This document shows positions 1 through 26,290 of a stretch of DNA of 64,000 nt, piece by piece (position 1 is the first letter of the stretch; each line of letters begins with the position of its first letter). Location of the stretch: NCBI GenBank assembly GCA_014526335.1, contig JACTAT010000216.1, positions 56,001 to 120,000 of the forward strand. The letters run 5' to 3'. The stretch is from Chrysaora quinquecirrha. Its lineage: Eukaryota; Cnidaria; Scyphozoa; Semaeostomeae; Pelagiidae. Both the position numbers and the translations under genes were made by a program. The notes beneath the pieces were generated by a model. That model did not search any database. It was not told the origin of the DNA and worked only from the letters and a program-made list of their open reading frames with translations.

Positions 1-334
1 TAAAGGATTTCCTACAAGCAACAGAGCGAGCCTTGCGACAAATTGCGCCAATAAATGTTTCTTAATTATTTTCTCGAAAATATTAGAGAAAGCGTATAAA
101 TTATCTATCTGGTATTGTGATTCATAGGCCTTGGTCATATCCGAAGTAGGAATTCTACTTTTACACTTTCCTGTAAACATCCGATGCTTCGATGTTTGTG
201 TTGCCTGAGTCCAAATAGTTGATAGCAGATATATCGATCAAATCAATTGATTTCTTAACGAAACACGATTTATGGCTAGGATTAAGTGACAAAATAAACC
301 TATCAATCAAGATATTTGCAGGTTACACCCTCAC

Positions 335-416
335 TTAGGCCCCATGTACACTACAGAAAAAGTAAGCCTTTTTCAGTCATTAGGGGATTAAATGGTTTCC
401 GGTATAGTGTACATGG
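335..416. repeat. Small hairpin MITE, copy 1
   Basis: A roughly 75 bp unit has inverted ends CCATGTACACTA and TAGTGTACATGG around a non-coding middle that includes AAAAAGTAAGCCTTTTT. A close copy lies at 2067-2146 next to the duplicated block. Confidence 0.55.
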
Positions 417-428
417 ACATTTCTTGAT

Positions 429-500
429 TGTGTTCGAAGAACTTCGAACACATTGGTGTGGGGTGGATGTCACTCACCAACTAACCAACGCTTGAACAAT
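429..500. repeat. Dispersed repeat with TTCGAAGAACTTCGAA palindrome
   Basis: The segment from TTCGAAGAACTTCGAACACA to the GGTGTGGGGTGGATGTCACT block and CTAACCAACGCTTGA reappears at 56466-56606 in the last TRAPPC3 intron. The second copy contains an expanded CTCA/CTTA run. It is non-coding. Confidence 0.55.
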
Positions 501-779
501 GGAAAACGTGTAACAATAGGGCCATTGTCAAGAATGCCATTAGGGCCATTGTCTCGGCCATTTATGCGCAATTTGCGGTTAGTTGTTCACAATTCGGCCT
601 GCAAGCACTTTTGTCAATCTGGGGTCATGTGACAACTGACTCATCCTTGTTTACTAAATGGAACTGGAAAATTGCCACCTTGCTTTGGTAAATGACATTT
701 CAGGCATTCTCAACATTTAACAAAGAGTTTTGCCAAAGAGCGGCAATTTCAAAACAGTTTTCAAAACAAATCATCATTA

Positions 780-1245
780 ATATTATCCTCACGATTAAAA
801 TCGTCATAATAATAATAATAATGATAATAATCATCATCATCATCATCATGATTACTATCACCACCATTGACGGTGTGCAACATCTAAAGGAACGCTACCA
901 CCACCACAACCAGCCCTACAACCATCACCTCGACCACCCCTATCACCACCACTGGAACCACCCCTACAACCATCACCTCGACCACCCTTATCACCACCAC
1001 CACAACTACCCCTACAACCATCACCACGATCACCCCTATCACAACCACCACAACCACCCCTTCAGCACCACAACCACCTCTATCACCACCACCATACCCA
1101 CCATACAACCACAATCACCCCTACCAACCAGCATCATGATCATCGTGTTCATGAACATCATCATCATAACCACCACCATTATCATCATAATCATTATCGT
1201 CATCGTTGTGCATACCGATGAACATCTTTCATCATTTGACCGAAA
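780..1245 (+). repeat. CAT/CAC-rich low-complexity block
   Basis: The stretch is built of ATC, CAC and ACC triplets in drifting order. The His-rich open frame across it is a by-product. Its reverse complement occurs at 29035-29244 and 34994-35335, split there by the Gypsy insertion. Confidence 0.75.
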
Positions 1246-1307
1246 TAGCTATATTCAACCAGAGTCGTTCTTCGAACATGCCCATAGGGCCCCTATGTTT
1301 TTTTCTT

Positions 1308-2855
1308 TGGCTTGAAATTTTAGGCGCGATCAAAAGACGCCGCATTAGCAAAATGGTCGTGGTCCGAGGATGCTCAAAACGATTAGCAAAAGTCATTAGT
1401 ATTGTTTCGTAATCCCTTCGTGGTAAATCGATGCCCACCTTTCACCTCTGCTAAAATTTCTCTCGTTATGTTCACAACACAACAAAATTTTCTACAATTC
1501 TTCGTTGCTAAAATCTCACCATTGCCGAGTGTTTTTGCAACAAAAGACGAAAACCATGTAATCGCAACCCCGTAGAAGAATACAGTTGGCTCCTGACCAA
1601 ATAGAGCAGTACATTATCGCTTTTCAGGTTGTGTCTAACGGGGAGATTAAATTTTGGGACATTACTTTGAAACATCAAAGGGTTACTTCTCGCAAAGATT
1701 GAAACAACGGCGTCAGTGACGTTGTTAATTGTCCTTCTTGTAATGGATGTTCTATACGTACTAATCTTCTTGCCAGTTTGAAAAATACTCTGCGCACAAA
1801 AGCTCTGTAAAGTTTGCCATTGCAGTACGACATCCAGGGGCGGTCATGTCCCTATGGGGACAGTGGTTCTAGGTCTGTCCCTAAACTTGGCTTATTATTC
1901 TAAAGACATCTTCAAACGTTCACTCGTGTGGTGGCGCCCGTTAATCCTAGAACATACATTTGTGGGGACGTAATAATTTTGGAATAGTTTTCAAATCAAG
2001 CCGGATGCGCAAAGTCTGTGGTTGAAAAAGCTTGCTAATTACTTTTTCAAGCTGTAGTGGCCCCGTAAACACTACAGAAAAAGTAAGCCTTTTTCAGTCA
2101 TTAGGGGATTAAATGGTTTCCGGCATAGTGTACATGGAAATTTCTTGATTTTTTCTTTGGCTTGAAATTTTAGGCGCGATCAAAGAAACCGCATTAGCAA
2201 AATGGTCGTGGTCCGAGGATGCTTAAAACGATTAGCAAAAGTCATTAGTATTGTTTCGTAATCCCTTCGTGGCAAATCGATGCCCACCTTTCACCTCTGC
2301 TAAAATTTCTCTCGCAATGCTCACAACACAACAAAATTTTCTACAATTCTTCGTTGCTAAAATCTCACCATTGCCGAGTGTTTTTGCAACAAAAGACGAA
2401 AACCATGTAATCGCAACCCCGTAGAAGAATACAGTTGGCTCCTGACCAAATAGAGCAGTACATTATCGCTTTACAGGTTGTGTCTAACGGGGAGATTAAA
2501 TTTTGGGACATTACTTTGAAACATCAAAGGGTTACTTCTCGCAAAGATTGAAACAACGGCGTCAGTGACGTTGTTAATTGTCCTTCTTGTAATGGATGTT
2601 CTATACGTACTAATCTTCTTGCCAGTTTGAAAAATACTCTGCGCACAAAAGCTCTGTAAAGTTTGCCATTGCAGTACGACATCCAGGGGCGGTCATGTCC
2701 CTATGGGGACAGTGGTTCTAGGTCTGTCCCTAAACTTGGCTTATTATTCTAAAGACATCTTCAAACGTTCACTCGTGTGGTGGCGCCCGTTAATCCTAGA
2801 ACATACATTTGTGGGGACGTAATAATTTGGAATAGTTTTCAAATCAAGCCGGATG
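1308..2855. repeat. Tandem duplication of a ~700 bp non-coding block
   Basis: The block from TTCTTTGGCTTGAAATTTTA at about 1308-2003 recurs at about 2152-2855 with few differences, for example ATTATCGCTTTTCAGG versus ATTATCGCTTTACAGG. The copies are about 841 bp apart and a copy of the small hairpin MITE separates them. No convincing reading frame crosses either copy. Confidence 0.8.
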
Positions 2856-3016
2856 CGCAAAGTCTGTGTTTGGCTTTGGTCTTATTTTTAGTCCCTCGTA
2901 AATAGTCAATAGCCTCACAAAGACGGCAACTTTGTAAATCGTTTTTTGTCGGAATCCACGCCATGAGAGAAACTTCAAAACTTTTTTTAGAGAAGGTGAG
3001 ATGATGGCGTATTGCT

Positions 3017-3022
3017 TTTATT
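3017..3022 (-). promoter_or_regulatory. Candidate polyadenylation signal of BCKDHB
   Basis: An AATAAA hexamer on the minus strand lies about 270 nt past the BCKDHB stop codon. It is positional evidence only. Confidence 0.35.
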
Positions 3023-3293
3023 GCTCTGACAAAAAAATTGCTCACGTGCACACATTCTTACTGTTCGTAATACGTGCGTTATTGTTAATAATATTAATAT
3101 TTGTTCTTCCATCGTGTAAACAAGAAACTCTAGACATTCAAAAGATACTGATCATCTCTTCAATTTCAATTCTTATAAATAAATGATACAGCCTTAAAAT
3201 TCTTAAATTAAATAGAATGTTGCACGTAAACATTCAAGTTTGGATGGCATCCACGTGACACCGACTTACACGTTGTGTATGAATTACAACGCA

Positions 3294-18622
<15,329 letters not shown>

Positions 18623-18829
18623 TTTGACTACGATTTTCTTTTCTGCTGCTCATTGTCATTGATGTCAATGGTTGGACAACCTTCATTGAGTTGAATTGAT
18701 GGACAGCTCAAGCGGGTGGTCACCCACTCGCCAGGGAGGTAAGACAAATAATAATACCAGGGGGTAATATTACTATGCAATTCTACTATTGAAGGTACAC
18801 ACTTTTTTAAAACAATACCTTACCTTATC

Positions 18830-20880
18830 AGAGAGTGATTATTTGCTTGTAAAAGAAGAGAGAATTATTAGAAATGATGATGAACTTGCAGAGGCTTTCA
18901 ATGATCATTACAATAATATAGCAGAGAAATTGTGTGGGAAAAGCCTCAAAATCTAGCTGATATACATGAACTAAAAAGTAATAAAGAAATCGTACAATTA
19001 GTTCTCGAAAAATATGCAAACCATCCCGTATCTTAGCTATACTCCAAAATCCAAAGAAAGACTTCTCTCCTTTCTCGTTTCACGAGGTTCAACCAGGAGA
19101 CATTAGAAAATTACTAATATTGATAGTAAAGAGTCTACTGGAATAGATAAAATTCCTCCAAAGTTCTAGCTTCCGATGAGCTGACTACACCTCTAGCAGA
19201 TGCAATCAATAGAAGTATAAAGAGAAATATTTTCCCAGACATAGGGAAGGTGGCAGCAGTCACTCCTGTAGGTAAAGGCGAGGCGATTTGCACATCAGAG
19301 AACAACTTACGTAATTCGTCCCGTTCGTGTTTTAAACGCGTTTTCGAAAATTTATGAAAAAACCATCAAAGGACAGCTAATTCCTCATTTGAGCAAACAT
19401 CTCTCAAAATGCTTATCAGCATATAGGCAAGCATAAAGTACACAATATGTTTGATCCCGGGGGTACTTCATTGTTCAAAGGCCCATACGTGACGCCAAGT
19501 TTTTTCCAACCCACCCATGTCTACCGATAAATTTTGTCAGTCGTGGTACTCATATATAGAAAAAAACAACGAAACTTTTTACCAATCTGAACCAATATCT
19601 CAAATGTTTGAACCCAATTTAACGTTCGAGGCAACTCTAAATGCGGCGAAAGGCATTTGCGCTGAAAACTAAAAAGCGCTTTTATCAAGCAATGCATGTC
19701 TAAAATGTTTTAATACCCATGTGTAGAAATTCTTTACGAAAACTTTAAGCCATATGTAGGGAAATTGGCGCGGAAAAATTGCCCATTTGGGCGGCACGTC
19801 TGGTATAACGAAACATGGAAGTACCCCCAGGGGGTTTTGATAAGGATAGTTAAAGGGTGGAGATAAAGCCTTGATAATGATCACGTGGTTGGGGCTGTTT
19901 TACTTGAATTTTCCAAAGCATTTGACTGTATCCCCCATCAACTTCCAATTGCAAAATTGTCTGCCCATGGACTTTAAGAAGACGAACTAGTTTACATTTA
20001 TTCTTACTTAAAAAGATGATCTGTACGAATTAACAATACCTATATTTCCCCTCAGTTCGTTCTCTCGGGTGTACCGCAAGGATCTGTTCTAGGTCAAATT
20101 TTATTAAATATATATATCAATGATCTCTTTCCTTTTATTAAGAATGCTAATCTGCATAATTCCGCCGATGTCGACACCCTAACTGCCTTTTCTAATTCGA
20201 TTCCAAGCCTGATTAACATCTCAGAACTAGAATCAAATGTAGCTATAGATTGGTTGGAAAGAAATGACATGCAAATTCCATGCTATACTGATGACCAAAC
20301 TTAAAGACTTCTAGGGGTGAAAATTGATCATAAGCTTTCTTTTGATGAGCACATATCCCACCTGTGTAGAAAAGCTGCGGGTCAACTGAACGCTGTAGAA
20401 AGACTAAATTCGTACATAGGAGCAAAAGCTTAAGATACGTTAGTAAAATGTTTTGAATTCTCCAATTTTAATTACTGCCCACTTGTCTGGCATTTATCGT
20501 CTGAAATATAATTTAAAAAAAGGAGTGAATACACGAGGGGCTCTAAGATTTCTTTACAACGACACTTTGAGTTCATATGAAGAGCTACTTTTCAAAGCTG
20601 CCAAATGTACTATGAGAAAAAGCCGTCTAAGAACCTTTTGCATCGAGATTTACAAGACTCTCTCAAGATTAAATACCCCCTATATGCAAGACATTTTTAA
20701 GCTGCAGCAAGCAACAAAACCAACAAGAAATCCAAACGAGCTAATTCACCACAGACCTACACGTTTTTTTATAAGAAAACGGTTTATAAGAAACCTAGAA
20801 CTAGACACCCCAAAATTTAAGAAACTTTTGGAACTAGGAGGAAGGAGTTATTAAGACATTTTTATGTCAGTTTTCCATGA
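18830..20880 (+). mobile_element. Decayed LINE (Jockey/CR1-like) reverse transcriptase, interrupted by two MITEs
   Basis: Translated pieces in shifting frames give DYLLVKEERIIRNDDELAEA, ESTGIDKIPPK, GAVLLDFSKAFDCIPHQLPI, SGVPQGSVLGQ and LLGVKIDHKLSFDEHISHL, in the order of a non-LTR reverse transcriptase. The active-site strand is damaged and there are many stops. A MITE splits it at about 19456-19843 and another MITE cuts its 3' end at 20759. It lies just upstream of the BCKDHB start, in the opposite direction. Confidence 0.8.
19456..19843. mobile_element. MITE with CCCGGGGGTACTTC ends, copy 1
   Basis: The left end CCCGGGGGTACTTC and right end GAAGTACCCCCAGGGGG are inverted. TTTGAT stands on both sides and is a candidate target duplication. 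Removing the insert restores the LINE reading from YRQA to the GAVLLDFSKAFD block. It is non-coding. Confidence 0.75.
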
Positions 20881-21140
20881 TACTGATTTCACATTTGTGA
20901 ACGTAGTAATCAATTCTCAAGCATTTCCGTGCAATTTCTCGCACCAGCCGGGCTAAGTCTTTGTAATTCAATAAAATTAATAATTTTCTTGCTATATTCA
21001 CGTTTTTTTATCGTTTTTACTGCAATTTAATTCAATTAAATTAAGAAAGTGTTAAGAAACTTTTAGAACTAAAATTGGGCCAAAAATTAAGAAACTTTTA
21101 GAACTAGGCCCCGAGCCAGGTTTCTTATAAAAAAACGTGT
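20759..21140. mobile_element. MITE with ACACGTTTTTTTATAAGAAA ends
   Basis: The 382 bp element has inverted ends ACACGTTTTTTTATAAGAAA and TTTCTTATAAAAAAACGTGT and internal repeats of AAGAAACTTTTAGAACTAG. It truncates the LINE at its left edge. Related ends appear at 42.76, 43.09, 43.99, 54.16 and 61.46 kb. Confidence 0.7.
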
Positions 21141-21360
21141 AATTAAGTCACTTTTGGTTCGAAAAACGTCTTATCACTGGACCCAAAAATTTGAAATGCT
21201 TTGCCAAAAAACGCAAAACTTATCGAAAATAACCAAATTTTTAAGAACATTATTAAAAAATGGGAATGGGGAGGGTCAGAGAGTCGTTGCAACATATGCA
21301 AAAATAAACTTCTGGATCGTAGTTATTATACTTTTTTTAAATAAATAAAAAATTGTATTA

Positions 21361-22380
21361 ACAAGGTTGTATTTTGGTGGTTTTGTCTGTGCAGACCTCA
21401 ACCCGGGTAATGTCTGTGCAGTACAGTGGAGGCTGTGCAGTACAGTGGAGGTTGTTCAGTACAGTGGAGGGATAACACGATGCGTGTGGGGAGATAACAT
21501 TGAGTGCTGTGGAGCCTCCACTGTACTCAATGTTATCCCCCCACACGCATCATGTTATCCCTCCACTGTACTGATGTTATCCCTCCACAGTACTTAACAG
21601 CCTCCACTGTACTGATGTTATCCCCCCACACGCATCATGTTATCCCTCAACCATACTAATGTTATCCCTCCACAGTACTGAACAGCATCCACTGTACTGA
21701 TGTTATCCCCCACACGCATCATGTTATCCCTCAACCATACTAATGTTATCCCTCCACAGTACTTAACAGCCTCCACTGTACTGATGTTATCCCCCCACAC
21801 GCATCATGTTATCCCTCCACTGTACTGATGTTATCCCTCCACAGTAGCTACTAAACAGCCTCCACTGTACTGATGTTATCCCCCACACGCATCATGTTAT
21901 CCCTCAACCATACTAATGTTATCCCTCCACAGTACTTAACAGCCTCCACTGTACTGATGTTATCCCCCCACACGCATCATGTTATCCCTCAACCATACTA
22001 ATGTTATCCCTCCACAGTACTGAACAGCATCCACTGTACTGATGTTATCCCCCACACGCATCATGTTATCCCTCAACCATACTAATGTTATCCCTCCACA
22101 GTACTTAACAGCCTCCACTGTACTGATGTTATCCCCCCACACGCATCATGTTATCCCTCCACTGTACTGATGTTATCCCTCCACAGTACTAAACAGCCTC
22201 CACTGTACTGATGTTATCCCCCCACATGCATCATGTTATCCCTCCATTGTGCTGATGTTAAACCTCCACTGTACTGCACAGCCTCAACTGTACTCAATGT
22301 TATCCCCCCACTGTACTGAACAACCTACACTGTACTGCACATCCTCCACTGTACTGCACAGACATTACCCGGGGTGAACT
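21361..22380. repeat. ~85 bp minisatellite inside inverted ends
   Basis: Units containing ACACGCATCATGTTATCCCT start at 21543, 21628, 21712, 21797, 21885, 21970, 22054, 22139 and 22224. The block 21618-21800 recurs 342 bp on, a higher-order repeat of four units. The left edge reads CCGGGTAATGTCTGTGCAGT and the right edge carries its reverse complement, so the array is bounded like a foldback element. Minus-strand frames over it are repeat artefacts. Confidence 0.85.
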
Positions 22381-22497
22381 TTAATTTTTGCCGAGCCGCG
22401 GTTGTTCTTAAGATTTTTCAATTTTGAGCCTAAAAATATTCTTAAATTACTCTTAACTTACAATGTTGCCAACCGGCCTAAAGATCAAGAGAAATAA

Positions 22498-22580
22498 TTC
22501 AAATTTGAGTGTGCTAAATTACGTGCCAAATGTGCTAACGTGATAAAGCTTTGTGCGTGCCAACGTGTTACGTGCCTACG
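22498..22580 (-). repeat. Short inverted copy of the GGCACGT minisatellite
   Basis: The segment GTGTGCTAAATTACGTGCC, then AAAGCTTTGTGCGTGCC and ACGTGCCTACG, is the reverse complement of motifs in the large array at 28190-28760. It includes that array's terminal ACGTAATTTAGCACAC sequence. Confidence 0.7.
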
Positions 22581-22633
22581 AAACATATTTTCTTTTGCCT
22601 TGTTCAGTTGATGGTTTGATAGGATGGTTTGAT

Positions 22634-22662
22634 TTATCATGCTAACCGCTACACCACCAACC
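22634..22662 (-). pseudogene. tRNA-Gly 5' fragment left of the array
   Basis: CATGCTAACCGCTACACCAC followed by CAACC matches the D-arm and 5' acceptor half of the tRNA-Gly array copies. The anticodon and T arm are absent. Confidence 0.7.
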
Positions 22663-22667
22663 ATAGG

Positions 22668-22748
22668 GCCTTTGCACACTAGAGCACTTTTCCAAATTTT
22701 AGTAAGGATTAACAAGTTAACACCTTTTTTCCTAGTGTGCAAGGACTT
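22668..22748. repeat. Small hairpin MITE with TTTGCACACTAG ends
   Basis: TTTGCACACTAG at the left and CTAGTGTGCAAGG at the right bracket about 50 bp that include AGTAAGGATTAACAAGTTAA. Its size and design resemble the unit at 335-416. Confidence 0.5.
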
Positions 22749-22808
22749 TTTTGCATTTTCTACTATCCATAAATTCTAGTAAGGTTGAAACAGGCCGAAT
22801 AATTAAAT

Positions 22809-22830
22809 ATGGGCAGCTCCCGAGCTGCCC
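22809..22830. other. Perfect hairpin GGGCAGCTC-CC-GAGCTGCCC
   Basis: A 9 bp perfect stem with a CC loop stands in AT-rich DNA before the tRNA array. Its function is unknown. Confidence 0.4.
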
Positions 22831-23033
22831 TTATTTCTGCCAAATGTCATCACGGATTAATTTTTTGACCTGAAGCGACATTTTCTTGCTTTTTTCATTC
22901 GTTCTCGAAATAAGATGTCGGATGAAGAGTTTTTCATGCTTTTTTATGCATTTTTAAGGGGAAATATTTGATTTACTTTTTCGTTTGGTTTGAAATAGTA
23001 TTCTCTTACTGCAAAATGATATCTTAAATATTA

Positions 23034-23105
23034 TGCGTCGGCCAGGAGTTGAACCCGGATCAATTGCTTGGAAGGCAACCATGCTAACTGCTACACCACC
23101 AACGC
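23034..23105 (-). tRNA. tRNA-Gly(TCC) copy 1
   Basis: T variant (GCAATTGATCC after the anticodon arm). A T-stem change (CTCCTGG) and a D-arm change (GCAGTTAGC) suggest it is drifting. Confidence 0.8.
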
Positions 23106-23195
23106 TTGTTGCATTTTTAAGGGGAAATAGTTGATTTACTTTTCCGTTTGGTTTGAAATAGTATTCTCTTACTGCAAAATGATATCTTAATATTA

Positions 23196-23267
23196 TGCGT
23201 CGTCCGGGAGTTGAACCCAGATCGATTGCTTGGAAGGCAACCATGCTAACCGCTACACCACCAACTC
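23196..23267 (-). tRNA. tRNA-Gly(TCC) copy 2, damaged acceptor
   Basis: C variant (GCAATCGATCC). The 5' end reads GAGTTGG instead of GCGTTGG, and the 3' strand is altered too (GGACGACGCA). The acceptor stem is mispaired, so it is probably a pseudogene. Confidence 0.6.
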
Positions 23268-23356
23268 TTGTTGTTTTTAAGGGGAAATAGTTGATTTACT
23301 TTTTCGTTTGGTTTGAAATAGTATTCTCTTACTGCAAAATGATATCTTAAATATTA

Positions 23357-23428
23357 TGCGTCGGCCGGGAGTTGAACCCAGATCAATTGCTTAGAAGGCA
23401 ACCATGCTAACCGCTACACCAACAACGC
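23357..23428 (-). tRNA. tRNA copy 3 with altered anticodon TCT
   Basis: The anticodon loop reads CTTCTAA, changing TCC to TCT on a glycine body. The T stem also has a mismatch (CTGGG). It is probably a pseudogene. Confidence 0.6.
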
Positions 23429-23519
23429 TTGTTGCACTTTTAAGGGGAAATAGTTGATTTACTTTTTCGTTTGGTTTGAAATAGTATCCTCTTACTGCAA
23501 AATGATATCTTAAATATTA

Positions 23520-23591
23520 TGCGTCGGCCGGGAGTTGAACCCGGATCAATTGCTTGGAAGGCAACCATGCTAACCGCTACACCACTAACGC
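23520..23591 (-). tRNA. tRNA-Gly(TCC) copy 4
   Basis: T variant; the 5' strand has GCGTTAGTGG. Confidence 0.85.
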
Positions 23592-23682
23592 TTGTTGCAC
23601 TTTTAAGGGGAAATAGTTGATTTACTTTTCCGTTTGGCTTGAAATAGTATCCTCTTACTGCAAAATGATATCTTAAATATTA

Positions 23683-23754
23683 TGCGTCGGCCGGGAGTTG
23701 AACCCGGATCGATTGCTTGGAAGGCAACCATGCTAACCGCTACACCAACAACGC
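23683..23754 (-). tRNA. tRNA-Gly(TCC) copy 5
   Basis: C variant; it begins GCGTTGTTGG, a one-base acceptor change. Confidence 0.85.
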
Positions 23755-23845
23755 TTGTTGCACTTTTAAGGGAAAATAGTTGATTTACTTTTTCGTTTGG
23801 TTTGAAATAGTATCCTCTTACTGCAAAATGATATCTTAAATATTA

Positions 23846-23917
23846 TGCGTCGGCCGGGAGTTGAACCCGGATCAATTGCTTGGAAGGCAACCATGCTAAC
23901 CGCTACACCACCAACGC
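23846..23917 (-). tRNA. tRNA-Gly(TCC) copy 6
   Basis: T variant, consensus sequence. Confidence 0.93.
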
Positions 23918-24008
23918 TTGTTGCACTTTTAAGGGGAAATAGTTGATTTACTTTTCCGTTTGGCTTGAAATAGTATCCTCTTACTGCAAAATGATATCTT
24001 AAATATTA

Positions 24009-24080
24009 TGCGTCGGCCGGGAGTTGAACCCGGATCGATTGCTTGGAAGGCAACCATGCTAACCGCTACACCACCAACGC
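24009..24080 (-). tRNA. tRNA-Gly(TCC) copy 7
   Basis: C variant, consensus sequence. Confidence 0.93.
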
Positions 24081-24171
24081 TTGTTGCATTTTTAAGGGGA
24101 AATAGTTGATTTACTTTTTCGTTTGGTTTGAAATAGTATTCTCTTACTGCAAAATGATATCTTAAATATTA

Positions 24172-24243
24172 TGCGTCGGCCGGGAGTTGAACCCGGATCA
24201 ATTGCTTGGAAGGCAACCATGCTAACCGCTACACCACCAACGC
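24172..24243 (-). tRNA. tRNA-Gly(TCC) copy 8
   Basis: T variant, consensus sequence. Confidence 0.93.
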
Positions 24244-24334
24244 TTGTTGCACTTTTAAGGGGAAATAGTTGATTTACTTTTCCGTTTGGTTTGAAATAGT
24301 ATCCTCTTACTGCAAAATGATATCTTAAATATTA

Positions 24335-24406
24335 TGCGTCGGCCGGGAGTTGAACCCGGATCAATTGCTTGGAAGGCAACCATGCTAACCGCTACACCAC
24401 CAACGC
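24335..24406 (-). tRNA. tRNA-Gly(TCC) copy 9
   Basis: T variant, consensus sequence. Confidence 0.93.
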
Positions 24407-24497
24407 TTGTTGCACTTTTAAGGGGAAATAGTTGATTTACTTTTCCGTTTAGCTTGAAATAGTATCTTCTTACTGCAAAATGATATCTTAAATATTA

Positions 24498-24569
24498 TGC
24501 GTCGGCCGGGAGTTGAACCCGGATCGATTGCTTGGAAGGCAACCATGCTAACCGCTACACCACCAACGC
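24498..24569 (-). tRNA. tRNA-Gly(TCC) copy 10
   Basis: C variant; the neighbouring spacer is of the TTAGCTTG type. Confidence 0.93.
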
Positions 24570-24660
24570 TTGTTGCATTTTTAAGGGGAAATAGTTGATT
24601 TACTTTTCCGTTTGGTTTGAAATAGTATTCTCTTACTGCAAAATGATATCTTAAATATTA

Positions 24661-24732
24661 TGCGTCGGCCGGGAGTTGAACCCGGATCAATTGCTTGGAA
24701 GGCAACCATGCTAACCGCTACACCACTAACGC
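24661..24732 (-). tRNA. tRNA-Gly(TCC) copy 11
   Basis: T variant with GCGTTAGTGG, as in copy 4. Confidence 0.9.
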
Positions 24733-24823
24733 TTGTTGCACTTTTAAGGGGAAATAGTTGATTTACTTTTCCGTTTAGCTTGAAATAGTATCCTCTTACT
24801 GCAAAATGATATCTTAAATATTA

Positions 24824-24895
24824 TGCGTCGGCCGGGAGTTGAACCCGGATCAATTGCTTGGAAGGCAACCATGCTAACCGCTACACCACCAACGC
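24824..24895 (-). tRNA. tRNA-Gly(TCC) copy 12
   Basis: T variant, consensus sequence. Confidence 0.93.
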
Positions 24896-24986
24896 TTGTT
24901 GCACTTTTAAGGGGAAATAGTTGATTTACTTTTCCGTTTAGCTTGAAATAGTATCTTCTTACTGCAAAATGATATCTTAAATATTA

Positions 24987-25058
24987 TGCGTCGGCCGGGA
25001 GTTGAACCCGGATCGATTGCTTGGAAGGCAACCATGCTAACCGCTACACCACCAACGC
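24987..25058 (-). tRNA. tRNA-Gly(TCC) copy 13
   Basis: C variant, consensus sequence. Confidence 0.93.
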
Positions 25059-25149
25059 TTGTTGCATTTTTAAGGGGAAATAGTTGATTTACTTTTCCGT
25101 TTGGTTTGAAATAGTATTCTCTTACTGCAAAATGATATCTTAAATATTA

Positions 25150-25221
25150 TGCGTCGGCCGGGAGTTGAACCCGGATCAATTGCTTGGAAGGCAACCATGC
25201 TAACCGCTACACCACCAACGC
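25150..25221 (-). tRNA. tRNA-Gly(TCC) copy 14
   Basis: T variant, consensus sequence. Confidence 0.93.
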
Positions 25222-25312
25222 TTGTTGCACTTTTAAGGGGAAATAGTTGATTTACTTTTCCGTTTAGCTTGAAATAGTATCTTCTTACTGCAAAATGATA
25301 TCTTAAATATTA

Positions 25313-25384
25313 TGCGTCGGCCGGGAGTTGAACCCGGATCGATTGCTTGGAAGGCAACCATGCTAACCGCTACACCACCAACGC
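25313..25384 (-). tRNA. tRNA-Gly(TCC) copy 15
   Basis: C variant; copies 13-14 and 15-16 look like a duplicated pair. Confidence 0.93.
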
Positions 25385-25475
25385 TTGTTGCATTTTTAAG
25401 GGGAAATAGTTGATTTACTTTTCCGTTTGGTTTGAAATAGTATTCTCTTACTGCAAAATGATATCTTAAATATTA

Positions 25476-25547
25476 TGCGTCGGCCGGGAGTTGAACCCGG
25501 ATCAATTGCTTGGAAGGCAACCATGCTAACCGCTACACCACCAACGC
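25476..25547 (-). tRNA. tRNA-Gly(TCC) copy 16
   Basis: T variant; the upstream spacer has TTCAACAAGC instead of TGCAACAAGC. Confidence 0.93.
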
Positions 25548-25638
25548 TTGTTGAACTTTTAAGGAGAAATAGTTGATTTACTTTTCCGTTTGGTTTGAAA
25601 TAGTATCCTCTTACTGCAAAATGATATCTTAAATATTA

Positions 25639-25710
25639 TGCGTCGGCCGGGAGTTGAACCCGGATCAATTGCTTGGAAGGCAACCATGCTAACCGCTACA
25701 CCACCAACGC
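25639..25710 (-). tRNA. tRNA-Gly(TCC) copy 17
   Basis: T variant, consensus sequence. Confidence 0.93.
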
Positions 25711-25801
25711 TTGTTGCACTTTTAAGGGGAAATAGTTGATTTACTTTTCCGTTTGGCTTGAAATAGTATCCTCTTACTGCAAAATGATATCTTAAATATT
25801 A

Positions 25802-25873
25802 TGCGTCGGCCGGGAGTTGAACCCGGATCGATTGCTTGGAAGGCAACCATGCTAACCGCTACACCACCAACGC
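25802..25873 (-). tRNA. tRNA-Gly(TCC) copy 18
   Basis: C variant, consensus sequence. Confidence 0.93.
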
Positions 25874-25964
25874 TTGTTGCATTTTTAAGGGGAAATAGTT
25901 GAATTACTTTTTCGTTTGGTTTGAAATAGTATTCTCTTACTGCAAAATGATATCTTAAATATTA

Positions 25965-26036
25965 TGCGTCGGCCGGGAGTTGAACCTGGATCAATTGCTT
26001 GGAAGGCAACCATGCTAACCGCTACACCACCAACGC
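25965..26036 (-). tRNA. tRNA-Gly(TCC) copy 19
   Basis: T variant; a single T-stem change (CCAGGTTCAA). Confidence 0.88.
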
Positions 26037-26127
26037 TTGTTGCACTTTTAAGGGGAAATAGTTGATTTACTTTTCCGTTTGGCTTGAAATAGTATCTTCT
26101 TACTGCAAAATGATATCTTAAATATTA

Positions 26128-26199
26128 TGCGTCGGCCGGGAGTTGAACCCGGATCGATTGCTTGGAAGGCAACCATGCTAACCGCTACACCACCAACGC
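26128..26199 (-). tRNA. tRNA-Gly(TCC) copy 20
   Basis: C variant, consensus sequence. Confidence 0.93.
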
Positions 26200-26290
26200 T
26201 TGTTGCATTTTTAAGGGGAAATAGTTGATTTACTTTTTCGTTTGGTTTGAAATTGTATTCTCCTACTGCAAAATGATATCTTAAATATTA

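Noticed and set aside
692..1315. 207-residue His-rich protein
   Set aside because: It is low-complexity CAC/CAT DNA and its reverse complement recurs around the Gypsy element; no conserved domain.
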